From assembly GCA_947626495.1 (NCBI GenBank), contig CANQSJ010000008.1, forward strand, positions 1 to 64,000: a DNA stretch of 64,000 nucleotides, written 5' to 3'. A program made the translations under genes and the position numbers. The first letter of the stretch is position 1. Every line of letters begins with the position of its first letter. Below the pieces are notes generated by a model, which ran no database searches, was not told the origin of the DNA, and saw nothing but the letters and a program-made list of their open reading frames with translations. This document shows positions 53,876-62,477 of this stretch, piece by piece. The DNA is from an uncultured Oscillospiraceae bacterium. GTDB lineage: Bacteria > Bacillota > Clostridia > Oscillospirales > Oscillospiraceae.

Positions 53876-54724
53876 GGGATCCTCCGCCGGCGCCTCAGGA
53901 GCGGGCTCCTCCACGGGAGCGGACTCTTCCGCAGGCGTGGGCTCCTCCACGGGGGCGGACTCTTCCTCATGGATGGGCTCCTCCACAGGAACGGGCTCCT
54001 CCACGGGGATGGGCTCCTCCGCAGGGGCGGGCTCCTCCACGGGGATGGGCTCCTCCACGGGGGCGGGCGCATTCTCCATCTCGATGGCCAGCTTTACGAT
54101 CCGGCTGGTGCCCAGCCGGTCCGCGCCCAGGGCGATCATATCCTCCGCGTCCTGCATGGTCCGGATGCCGCCGGCGGCCTTCACCTTCACGTGGGGGCCG
54201 CAGTGCTGGCGCAGCAGGGCCACGTCCTCCCGGGTGGCGCCGCCGGTGGAGAAGCCGGTGGAGGTCTTGATATAATCCGCGCCGGAGCTGGACACGATCT
54301 CACACAGCTTGATCTTCTCCTCCTGGGTCAGCAGGCAGGTCTCGATGATGACCTTCAGGATATGGCCCGCCGTGGCGTCCCGGATGGCGATGATCTCCCG
54401 GAGCACGTCGTCCCAGCAGCCGTCCTTGACCATGGCTAGGTTCACCACCATGTCGATCTCGGCGGCGCCGTTGGCCACGGCGTCCCGGGCCTCCTGGACC
54501 TTCACGGCGGTGGTGCTGTAGCCGTTGGGGAAGCCGATGACCGTGCAGATGGGGAGCCGCCCGCCCACATAGCGCTTGGCCCCGGCCACATGGCAGGGCG
54601 GGATGCACACCGAGGCGCACTGATAGCGGATGCCCTCGTCGCAAAGCTGGCGGATCTCCTGCATGGTGGCGTCCTGGCGCAGCAGCGTGTGGTCACACCG
54701 GCGCAATATCTCGTTCAGTTCCAT
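53852..54724 (-). CDS. deoC: Deoxyribose-phosphate aldolase with C-terminal Pro/Glu repeat extension
   Basis: ASVCIPPCHV, TVIGFPNGY, IKTSTGFSTGGAT, KAAGGIRT; ~70-aa tail of PVEEP/PAEE(P/S) repeats. Confidence 0.93.
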   Translation of the reverse strand: MELNEILRRCDHTLLRQDATMQEIRQLCDEGIRYQCASVCIPPCHVAGAKRYVGGRLPICTVIGFPNGYSTTAVKVQEARDAVANGAAEIDMVVNLAMVKDGCWDDVLREIIAIRDATAGHILKVIIETCLLTQEEKIKLCEIVSSSGADYIKTSTGFSTGGATREDVALLRQHCGPHVKVKAAGGIRTMQDAEDMIALGADRLGTSRIVKLAIEMENAPAPVEEPIPVEEPAPAEEPIPVEEPVPVEEPIHEEESAPVEEPTPAEESAPVEEPAPEAPAEDPSQPPVEY

Positions 54725-54821
54725 AGATGTTCCTCCTCACGCGGGCAGAGGCCCGTTTTTTTGTTCATATCGGCCCGTCCCGGCGCATAGGCTGAAGCAT
54801 CAACGCTTGCGAGGTGCGCCA

Positions 54822-55424
54822 ATGGACGAGGTGTTCGTCACCAACCGGGCGGAGCTGTGCGGCACCGTGACCGCCCTCCCCCGTTATTCCCATGAGAGCC
54901 GGGGCATCCGGTTCTATACCTTCCCCCTGCAGACCCGCCGGCTCAGCGGCACGGCGGACACGGTGAACATCGTGGCGCGGCAGTCCATGCTGCCCGCAGA
55001 CGACGCGCTCCAGGCCGGCCCCGTCCGGATCGCGGGGGAGCTGCGCTCATACAACAACAAATCCGGCGTGGGCAACCGCCTGGTGCTCACGGTGCTGGCC
55101 CGGGAGATCGGCCCCGGCGGCGAGGATGAGAACCACATCGCCCTCACCGGCACGGTCTGCCGGCCGCCCACGCTGCGCGTGACGCCCATGGGCCGGGAGA
55201 TCTGCGACGTGATCCTGGCCGTATCCCGCCGGTACCGGCGCAGCGATTATATCCCGGTCATCGCCTGGGGCCAGCAGGCCCGGGACATCGCCGACGTACC
55301 CGTGGGGACCCAGCTGGCCGTCCGCGGACGGATCCAGAGCCGGGCCTATACCAAGGTCATCGACGGGGAGAGCTTCCAGCGGCAGGCCTTCGAGGTGTCC
55401 GCCGCAGACGTATTCCCCTTGTGA
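54822..55424 (+). CDS. Protein with two tandem SSB-like OB folds
   Basis: NRAELCGTVTALPRYSHES... and NHIALTGTVCRPPTLRVTPMGREICDVILAVSRRYRRSDYIPVIAWGQQAR. Confidence 0.75.
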   Translation: MDEVFVTNRAELCGTVTALPRYSHESRGIRFYTFPLQTRRLSGTADTVNIVARQSMLPADDALQAGPVRIAGELRSYNNKSGVGNRLVLTVLAREIGPGGEDENHIALTGTVCRPPTLRVTPMGREICDVILAVSRRYRRSDYIPVIAWGQQARDIADVPVGTQLAVRGRIQSRAYTKVIDGESFQRQAFEVSAADVFPL

Positions 55425-55471
55425 GATTTGACAGTTTTTATTTTATTATATCTTTCAGGCTCTGTCAATTA

Positions 55472-55500
55472 TTGAAAAAAATCCCCGGATAGTTTATGAT
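55472..55500 (+). promoter_or_regulatory. Putative promoter TTGAAA-N17-TATGAT for glgB-glgA
   Basis: -35 at 55472-55477, -10 at 55495-55500, CDS at 55543. Confidence 0.6.
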
Positions 55501-55542
55501 AGAGGCAGAAGCATCATTTCTGATCATCCGGGGGGAAACACA

Positions 55543-57417
55543 ATGAGCGCGCTGAACGACTGTACATACCGGGCCCAGGAGCATCTCGGCTGTCACCGGG
55601 AGGGAGACGGCTGGACCTTCCGGGTATGGGCGCCCAACGCCCAAGCGGTGTCCGTGGTGGGAGACTTCAACGGCTGGGACGCGGCCGCCGCGCCCATGGA
55701 GCGGGATCCGGAGGGCTACTGGTCCGCCACCCTGGCCGGAGTGGAGCACGGGCAGGTATACAAATACGCCGTCACCGGCCCGGACGGCCGGCAGGTGCTC
55801 AAGGCGGACCCCTTCGCCTTCCACGCGGAGACCGGCCCCGCCACCGGCTCCAAGGTCTGGCAGCTGGGGGACTATTCCTGGTCCGACGGGGCCTGGATGC
55901 GGTCCCGGGCGAAAAAAGACGTGCGGGCCCTGCCCATGAACATCTATGAGATGCACATCGGCTCCTGGCGGCTGGAGCCCAACGAGGTGTTCCCCAACTA
56001 CAAAAACATCGCGCCCGTCCTGGCGGAATACTGCCAGAAGATGGGCTATACCCACGTGGAGCTGCTGCCCATCACCGAGTTCCCCTTCGCCGGCAGCTGG
56101 GGCTATCAGGCCACGGGCTGGTTCGCCCCCACCAGCCGCTACGGCACCCCGGAGGACTTCATGGCCTTCGTGGACACGCTGCACCGGGCAGGCATCGGCG
56201 TCATCATCGACTGGGTGGCGGCCCACTTCCCCCGGGACGAGCACGGCCTGGCCCGGTTTGACGGCACGCCCCTTTACGAGTATTCCGATCCCCGCAAGGG
56301 GGAGCACTCGGAGTGGGGCACACTGGTGTTCGATTACGCCAGCCCGGACGTGCGGGGCTTCCTCATCAGCTCGGCGCTGTTCTTCCTGGAGACCTACCAC
56401 GTGGACGGTCTGCGGTGCGACGCGGTCAGCTCCATGCTGTATCTGGATTACGGCCGCAAGGCGGGCGAGTGGGTCCCCAACCGGGAGGGCGGCAACATCG
56501 ATCTGGACGCGGTCGGCTTCTGGCAGCAGCTCAACGCCGCCGTGGCGGAGCGGTGCCCCGGCGCCTTCACCGTGGCGGAGGAGTCCACCGCCTATCCCAG
56601 GGTCACCGCCCCGGCGGCGGACGGGGGTCTGGGCTTCACCTTCAAGTGGGACATGGGCTTCATGCACGACACCCTGGACTACTTCAGCATGGACCCCTAC
56701 TTCCGCTCCTTCAACCACGACAAGCTCACCTTCTCCATGATGTACGCCTTCTCCGAGTACTACATCCTGGCCTTCTCCCACGACGAGGTGGTCCACGGCA
56801 AGTGCTCCATGGTACAGAAGATGGCGGGGCTGTATGAGGACAAGTTCGCCTCTTTGCGGGCGCTGTACGGCTATCAGTTCGCCCACCCGGGCAAAAAGCT
56901 CACCTTCATGGGCGGGGAGTTCGCCCAGTTCATCGAGTGGAATTACGAGCAGGGTCTGGACTGGCTGCTGCTGGACTATCCCAAGCACCGCGAGATGCAG
57001 GACTGGTGCGCCGCGCTGGGCAAGCTGTATGTGTCCCAGCCCGCTCTCTGGCAGATCGAGGACAGCTGGGACGGCTTCACCTGGCTCAACCCCGACGACC
57101 GGGACCGGAGCTCCATCGCCTTCCTCCGCCGGCCCAAGGCCCGGAAAAAGGCCAATCCCATCGTCTGCGTCTGCAACTTCACCCCTGTATACTGTGACGA
57201 ATTCGTCTTCGGCCTGCCTGCCAAGGGCACGCTCACGCCCCTGCTCAACAGCGACGACGCCGCCTTCGGCGGCTGGGGCTGCGCGCTGCCCCCCATCGTG
57301 TACGAAAAGGCGGACTTCAGGGAATTCTCCTACCGCGCCAGGGTGGCTCTGCCGCCGCTGTCGGCGCAATACTTTGAATTTACGGAGGATAAAACGCCAT
57401 GCAAGTCAACGAGCTGA
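55543..57417 (+). CDS. glgB: 1,4-alpha-glucan branching enzyme
   Basis: VWAPNAQAVSVVGDFNGWD, GIGVIIDWVAAHFP, DGLRCDAVSSMLY, FSHDEVVHGKCSM. Confidence 0.95.
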   Translation: MSALNDCTYRAQEHLGCHREGDGWTFRVWAPNAQAVSVVGDFNGWDAAAAPMERDPEGYWSATLAGVEHGQVYKYAVTGPDGRQVLKADPFAFHAETGPATGSKVWQLGDYSWSDGAWMRSRAKKDVRALPMNIYEMHIGSWRLEPNEVFPNYKNIAPVLAEYCQKMGYTHVELLPITEFPFAGSWGYQATGWFAPTSRYGTPEDFMAFVDTLHRAGIGVIIDWVAAHFPRDEHGLARFDGTPLYEYSDPRKGEHSEWGTLVFDYASPDVRGFLISSALFFLETYHVDGLRCDAVSSMLYLDYGRKAGEWVPNREGGNIDLDAVGFWQQLNAAVAERCPGAFTVAEESTAYPRVTAPAADGGLGFTFKWDMGFMHDTLDYFSMDPYFRSFNHDKLTFSMMYAFSEYYILAFSHDEVVHGKCSMVQKMAGLYEDKFASLRALYGYQFAHPGKKLTFMGGEFAQFIEWNYEQGLDWLLLDYPKHREMQDWCAALGKLYVSQPALWQIEDSWDGFTWLNPDDRDRSSIAFLRRPKARKKANPIVCVCNFTPVYCDEFVFGLPAKGTLTPLLNSDDAAFGGWGCALPPIVYEKADFREFSYRARVALPPLSAQYFEFTEDKTPCKSTS

Positions 57418-58880
57418 GAGACTCCATCGCGGCGCTGGCCGCGGAGAAGGGTCTGGACCGGCCGGCAAAGATCCTGCTCACCGCCGCCGAGTGCGCCCCC
57501 CTTGCCAAGACCGGCGGCCTGGCCGACGTTGTGGGCACCCTGCCCAAGTACCTGAACCAGCTGGGCTTCGACGCCCGAGTGATGATCCCCTACCACAGCG
57601 TCATCAAGGCCAAATATTCCGACCGGGTGGAATACCTTTTCTCCTTCACCATCTCCCTGGGCTGGCGGACCAAGTTCGTGGGCGTGAACCGGCTGATCCT
57701 GGACGGGGTCACCGTCTGGCTCATCGAGAACGAGGAATACTTCGGCGGTCCCATCTATCTGCCCGACCGGGAGGGCGAGCAGTACGCCTTCTTCACCCGG
57801 GCGGCGCTGGAGAGCCTGTTCCGGCTGGACTTCATCCCCGACGTGATCCACTGCAACGACTGGCACACCGGCATGATCCCCCTGCTGCTGAAGACCCAGT
57901 ACATAGACTCCGGCCTGGGCCGGACCCGGACTCTGCTCACCATCCACAACATCGCCTACCAGGGCCTGTGCAACTTCGACTTCGTCCAGGACTATCTCGG
58001 CATCCAGGAAGGCAGTCTGGGCCTGATGGAGCGCTACGGCATGGCCGCCTTTTTGAAGGCCGGCTGCGTCATGGCCGACCGGGTGAACACCGTCAGCCCC
58101 TCCTACGCCCGGGAGATCTGCACCTGGGAGTACGGCGAGGGCCTGGACCCGGTGCTGAGCCTGCGGGGGGACGTGGACGGCATCGTCAACGGCATCGACC
58201 GCGCGGTGTGGAACCCCGCCTCCGATCCCAAGATCCCCGCCAACTTCAACGCCGATGATCTGGCCGGCAAGGCCGCCTGCAAGGCCGCCCTCATGGAGGA
58301 GACCGGCTTGGAGGTGGTCCCGGACCGGCCGCTGATCGGCATGGTGACCCGGCTGGTGGAGCAGAAGGGTCTGGAGCTGGTGATGGCCGCCATGGACGAG
58401 CTTTTGTGGAACAACGACTGCGCCTTCGTGCTGCTGGGCAACGGCAACAAGAAATACGAGGGCTGGCTGCGGGGTCTGGAGGCGCGCCACCCCGGCCGGG
58501 CCTGCGCCTGGATCGGCTATGACGACGATCTGAGCCACCACATCTACGCCGGATGCGACTTCTTCCTGATGCCCTCCCGGTTCGAGCCCTGCGGCATCTC
58601 CCAGCTGATCGCCATGGCCTACGGCACCCTGCCCATCGTCCGGGAGACCGGCGGTCTGCGGGACACGGTGCAGCCCTACAACCAGTACACCGGCGAGGGC
58701 ACCGGCTTCTCCTTCGCCCGGATGGACGGGCAGGATTTCGCCGACGCGGTGCGCCGGGCCCTGGCCGCCTACGCCGATCCCGCCGCCATGGCCGGCCTCA
58801 TCCAGCACGCCATGGCCGTGGACTACAGCTGCGACAACTGGGCCTTCGAATACGGCAAACTCTATCTCGGCATGCTGTGA
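57399..58880 (+). CDS. glgA: Glycogen synthase
   Basis: AAECAPLAKTGGLADVVGTLPK, HCNDWHTG, PSRFEPCGISQLIAMAYGTLPIVRETGGL. Confidence 0.95.
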   Translation: MQVNELRDSIAALAAEKGLDRPAKILLTAAECAPLAKTGGLADVVGTLPKYLNQLGFDARVMIPYHSVIKAKYSDRVEYLFSFTISLGWRTKFVGVNRLILDGVTVWLIENEEYFGGPIYLPDREGEQYAFFTRAALESLFRLDFIPDVIHCNDWHTGMIPLLLKTQYIDSGLGRTRTLLTIHNIAYQGLCNFDFVQDYLGIQEGSLGLMERYGMAAFLKAGCVMADRVNTVSPSYAREICTWEYGEGLDPVLSLRGDVDGIVNGIDRAVWNPASDPKIPANFNADDLAGKAACKAALMEETGLEVVPDRPLIGMVTRLVEQKGLELVMAAMDELLWNNDCAFVLLGNGNKKYEGWLRGLEARHPGRACAWIGYDDDLSHHIYAGCDFFLMPSRFEPCGISQLIAMAYGTLPIVRETGGLRDTVQPYNQYTGEGTGFSFARMDGQDFADAVRRALAAYADPAAMAGLIQHAMAVDYSCDNWAFEYGKLYLGML

Positions 58881-58914
58881 CCCGCCGGGGGCGGACGCTC
58901 CCGTCATTCACGCG

Positions 58915-58943
58915 AAAAGTCCCCGGATATCCGGGGACTTTTT
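58915..58943 (+). terminator. Intrinsic terminator after glgA
   Basis: AAAGTCCCCGG-AT-ATCCGGGGACTTTTT hairpin. Confidence 0.8.
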
Positions 58944-59030
58944 AGCGATATTCCCCCTTGTGCATCCCGGTTCGGATGGTGTACAATGTCGCCCTGAGCA
59001 AATATCGGCCCCATCGTGAAAGGACGCGCC

Positions 59031-60971
59031 ATGCTGACCAACTATTACGCCGATGCCCTGAAGCAGGGCCAGAAGGAATTCCGCCGCTGCACCGCGGAGG
59101 GTCTGCACCCCTATCCCCCCGCGCTGGAGATGATCCTCCCCGGATCCGACAAGTTCTCCGGCGTCGATCTGGGCACCATGCAGATCCCCATGGAGCACGT
59201 GGTGGGCACCCGCACCACCGCCCGGGCCCTCTCCTTTGCCCGGAACATGATGCCCCTCATCCCCGCCGGCTCGGAGTTTTCCGACAAGTGGCAGCGGCTG
59301 TGCCAGGCCCACGTGGAGGAGGGCATCCGGGACCCCATCAAGGTCTGGGAGTACATGAACCGGTACTACGTGGAGGAGGGCAACAAGCGGGTGAGCGTGC
59401 TGCGCTTTTTCGGCGCCAACACGGTGGACGCCCACGTCACGCGCATCATGCCGGAGCACCGGGACGACCCGGAGACGGCCCTCTATTATGAATATGTGGA
59501 GTTCTTCCGGGCCAGCAAGGTGAATTATATCGAGTTCACCAAGCCCGGCGGGTATGCCAAGCTCCAGCAGCTGCTGGGCAAGAGCCCCGGCCAGATGTGG
59601 GACGACGACGACCGGATGAGCTTCCGCTCCGCCTACTATTGCTTCCGCTCCGCCTACGAGGCCAGCGGCGGCAGCCGCCTGTCCACCACCGTGGGGGACG
59701 CCATGCTGGCGTATATGGAGATCTTCGGCTACCAGCAGCTGCGGAACATGACCGCCCCGGAGATCAAAAAATCCATCTCCCAGGTCTGGGAGGAGATCAC
59801 CCTCCAGCAGGAGCCGGACCCCATCGACGTGAAGCTGTCCCCCGGAGCGGAGAAGCCGGAGGGACTGCTGTCCCGGGTGCTGCCCAAGAGCGACAAGCCC
59901 CTGACCGTGGCCTTCATCCACGACAAGGACCCCGCCCTCTCCGGCTGGACCTGGGGCCATGAGCTGGGCCGGGAATATGTCCAGCGGGTGTTTGGGGACA
60001 AGATCGTCACGAAGGCCTACTTCAACGCCCTGGACGCCGACGCGGACCGGGTGATCCGCCAGGCGGCGGACGAGGGCAGCACCGTGATCTTCACCACCTC
60101 TCCCCGGCTGCTGCCCGCCAGCCTCCGGGCCGCGGTGGAGGACCCCAAGCTCACCATCCTCAACTGCGCGCTGAACATATCCCACCGCTACATCCGCACC
60201 TACTACGCCCGGATGTATGAGGCCAAGTTCATCGCCGGGGTGATCGCCGGCTCCCTGGCCGGCGGCGAGGACGTGGGCTATGTGTGCGACTACCCCATCT
60301 ACGGCCAGGTGGCGGGCATCAACGCCTTCGCCCTGGGCGTGCAGAGCGTCAGCCCCAAGTCCGAGGTGCGGCTGGAGTGGTCCTCCGTGGCCGGCGACGT
60401 CAGCGCCGCCCGGCGGCTGACGGACCGGGGCATCCGGCTCATCTCCTCCCAGGATCTGACCCGGCTCACCGACCGGGGCCGGACCCCCTTCGGCCTGGGT
60501 CTGGTGAATCCCGACGGCAGCCAGGTGAACCTGGCCATGCCCGTGTGGCAGTGGGGCGTGTATTACGAGGCCCTGCTGCGCCGCATCCGCAACGGCACCT
60601 TCCAGTCCGAGAGCGCCGGCAGCGCCAAGGCTCTGAATTACTACTGGGGCATGAGCGCGGGCGTGGTGGAGATGCGCTATTCCGACAAGCTGCCCGTGGG
60701 CGTGCGGAACATGGCGGGGCTGCTGGAAAAGAGCATCTGCGCCGGGCTGTGCCAGCCCTTCACCGGTCCGCTGTACGACCAGACCGGCCGGCAGAAGCTG
60801 GACAAGGGCAAGACCCTCACCCCGGAGCAGGTCATCGACATGGACTGGCTCAACGAGAACGTGTCGGGGTCCATCCCCACCTATTCGGAGCTGACCGAGA
60901 CCGGCAAGGCCACCGTGTGGATCGCGGGGGTGACCGGCGCGCGGCCCGGCGCCGGAGAGGAGAGCCCATGA
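59031..60971 (+). CDS. Cytoplasmic BMP-family (PBP1 ABC substrate-binding-like) protein with N-terminal ParB-like segment
   Basis: No signal peptide; VWEYMNRYYVEEGNKRVSVLRFFGA; BMP-like VAFIHDKDPALSGWTWGHELGREYV, AKFIAGVIAGSLAGGEDVGYVCDYPIYGQVAGINAFALG. Confidence 0.7.
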   Translation: MLTNYYADALKQGQKEFRRCTAEGLHPYPPALEMILPGSDKFSGVDLGTMQIPMEHVVGTRTTARALSFARNMMPLIPAGSEFSDKWQRLCQAHVEEGIRDPIKVWEYMNRYYVEEGNKRVSVLRFFGANTVDAHVTRIMPEHRDDPETALYYEYVEFFRASKVNYIEFTKPGGYAKLQQLLGKSPGQMWDDDDRMSFRSAYYCFRSAYEASGGSRLSTTVGDAMLAYMEIFGYQQLRNMTAPEIKKSISQVWEEITLQQEPDPIDVKLSPGAEKPEGLLSRVLPKSDKPLTVAFIHDKDPALSGWTWGHELGREYVQRVFGDKIVTKAYFNALDADADRVIRQAADEGSTVIFTTSPRLLPASLRAAVEDPKLTILNCALNISHRYIRTYYARMYEAKFIAGVIAGSLAGGEDVGYVCDYPIYGQVAGINAFALGVQSVSPKSEVRLEWSSVAGDVSAARRLTDRGIRLISSQDLTRLTDRGRTPFGLGLVNPDGSQVNLAMPVWQWGVYYEALLRRIRNGTFQSESAGSAKALNYYWGMSAGVVEMRYSDKLPVGVRNMAGLLEKSICAGLCQPFTGPLYDQTGRQKLDKGKTLTPEQVIDMDWLNENVSGSIPTYSELTETGKATVWIAGVTGARPGAGEESP

Positions 60972-61558
60972 AGATATTGGCCGTTTCCGACGTCCCCTCC
61001 CTCCGATATTACGAGTACTATCAGCCCGGCTGCCTGGATGAGTTCGATCTGATCCTGGCCTGCGGGGATCTGAAGCGCAGCTATCTGGAATTTCTGGTCA
61101 CCATGGCCCACTGCCCGGTGGTGTACGTGCGGGGCAACCACGACGATCCGCTGGTGAAGGACCCGCCGGAGGGCTGCGTGTGCGCGGAGGACCAGATCGT
61201 GGTGGAAAAGGGTCTGCGCATCCTGGGGCTGGGCGGCTCCTACCGGTACAAGGACGGACAGTGCATGTACACCGAGCGGCAGATGGCCGCGCGCATCCGG
61301 CGGCTGGGGAGAAAGCTCCGCCGCTACGACGGCTTCGACATCCTGCTGACCCACGCCCCCGCCCGGGGACTGAACGACTTCGACACCCTCTCCCACCGGG
61401 GATTCGAGTGCTTCAACACCCTGCTGGACCAGTACCGGCCCCGGCTCTTCATCCACGGCCACATCCACCGCACCTACAGCCACAACGTCCCCCAGCGCTG
61501 CCGCCGGGGGGACACGGAGGTCATCAACGCCTTCGACTCCTGCGTGATCGAGATATGA
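60968..61558 (+). CDS. Calcineurin-like metallophosphoesterase
   Basis: MKILAVSDVPSLRYYEYY, ACGDLKRSYLE, YVRGNHDDP, LLTHAPARGLND, HGHIHRTY. Confidence 0.85.
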   Translation: MKILAVSDVPSLRYYEYYQPGCLDEFDLILACGDLKRSYLEFLVTMAHCPVVYVRGNHDDPLVKDPPEGCVCAEDQIVVEKGLRILGLGGSYRYKDGQCMYTERQMAARIRRLGRKLRRYDGFDILLTHAPARGLNDFDTLSHRGFECFNTLLDQYRPRLFIHGHIHRTYSHNVPQRCRRGDTEVINAFDSCVIEI

Positions 61559-61562
61559 AAAC

Positions 61563-61593
61563 GGCGCCCGCTTTCGCGGGCGCCGCGTTTTTC
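61563..61593 (+). terminator. Intrinsic terminator
   Basis: GGCGCCCGC-TTTC-GCGGGCGCC then GCGTTTTT. Confidence 0.8.
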
Positions 61594-61600
61594 TTTGTCC

Positions 61601-62185
61601 TCAGTACAGGCTGGCGATGATGTCCACGCACCGGTCGATGCCGAATTGGGCGCTGTTCAGGGCGATGTGGTAGTGCTGGACCTTGCCCCACTCCATATCG
61701 GTGTAGAACTGGTAATAGGCCGCCCGGCGCTTGTCCTTGTCCCGCAGGCGCTTTTCGGGGGTGTCGCTGGTCTCGCCGTAGAGCGTCACGATCCGCTCCG
61801 CCCGGTCCGCCATGGGGGCATAGACGAACACCTTCAGAAGGTCCGCCTTCCCCTCCAGGATGTAGTCCGCGCACCGGCCCACGATCACGCAGTCCTCCGT
61901 CTCCCCGATCTGGAGGATCAGCCGGCGCTGCACGGTCCAGAGATAGTCCTGCACGCTCAGTCCGTTCACGGAGCGGTCGGCGAAGGCGGTGGCCAGCCAT
62001 CCGCCCCGGGGCGTGTACTCGCCCCGCTCGGCGATGTACTCCTTGGCCAGGCCGCTCTCCTCGGCGATCTTCTCCAAAAGCTCGTTGTCGTAACAGGGAA
62101 TGCCCAGCTTTTCCGCTGTCCGCCGGCCGATGGTACGGCCGCCGCTGCCAAATTCCCGGCTGATGGTAACGATCCTGTGTGCCAT
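61601..62185 (-). CDS. Cytidylate kinase-like family protein
   Basis: MAHRIVTISREFGSGGRTIGRRTAEKLGIPCYDNELLEKIA. Confidence 0.88.
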   Translation of the reverse strand: MAHRIVTISREFGSGGRTIGRRTAEKLGIPCYDNELLEKIAEESGLAKEYIAERGEYTPRGGWLATAFADRSVNGLSVQDYLWTVQRRLILQIGETEDCVIVGRCADYILEGKADLLKVFVYAPMADRAERIVTLYGETSDTPEKRLRDKDKRRAAYYQFYTDMEWGKVQHYHIALNSAQFGIDRCVDIIASLY

Positions 62186-62293
62186 ATCTCGCTCCTTTCC
62201 CCGGCGGTGGGAGCCGCCCGGTTTTGTTTGTATAATAATACCAGAAAAACGCCCCGACGTCAACGCGCGCGGCGGGAAATTTGTCCCGCGCTC

Positions 62294-62322
62294 TTGCAAG
62301 GGACGCCGCTTTTCGGTATAAT
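62294..62322 (+). promoter_or_regulatory. tRNA promoter TTGCAA-N17-TATAAT
   Basis: -35 at 62294-62299, -10 at 62317-62322, tRNA begins at 62335. Confidence 0.8.
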
Positions 62323-62334
62323 GGCCCTACCCAG

Positions 62335-62417
62335 GCGGGTATGGTGGAATTGGCAGACACGCGGGATTTAGGTTCCCGTGGGCGACCGTGGGAGTTCAAA
62401 TCTCCCTACCCGCACCA
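62335..62417 (+). tRNA. tRNA-Leu (anticodon UAG), CCA encoded
   Basis: 7-bp acceptor GCGGGTA/TACCCGC, anticodon loop TTTAGGT, T-arm GGGAGTTCAAATCTCCC, 3' ACCA. Confidence 0.96.
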
Positions 62418-62453
62418 GCGGCCCCGGGAGTGGATCTCCCGGGGCCGCTTTTT
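62418..62453 (+). terminator. Terminator after tRNA-Leu
   Basis: GCGGCCCCGGGAG-TGGAT-CTCCCGGGGCCGC then TTTTT. Confidence 0.9.
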
Positions 62454-62477
62454 CTCTTTTTGGGGTTACGCCGCGGA

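Noticed and set aside
62335-62417. tRNA-Leu as an integration site for a mobile element
   Set aside because: No integrase next to it and no direct repeat of the tRNA 3' end noticed within the window.
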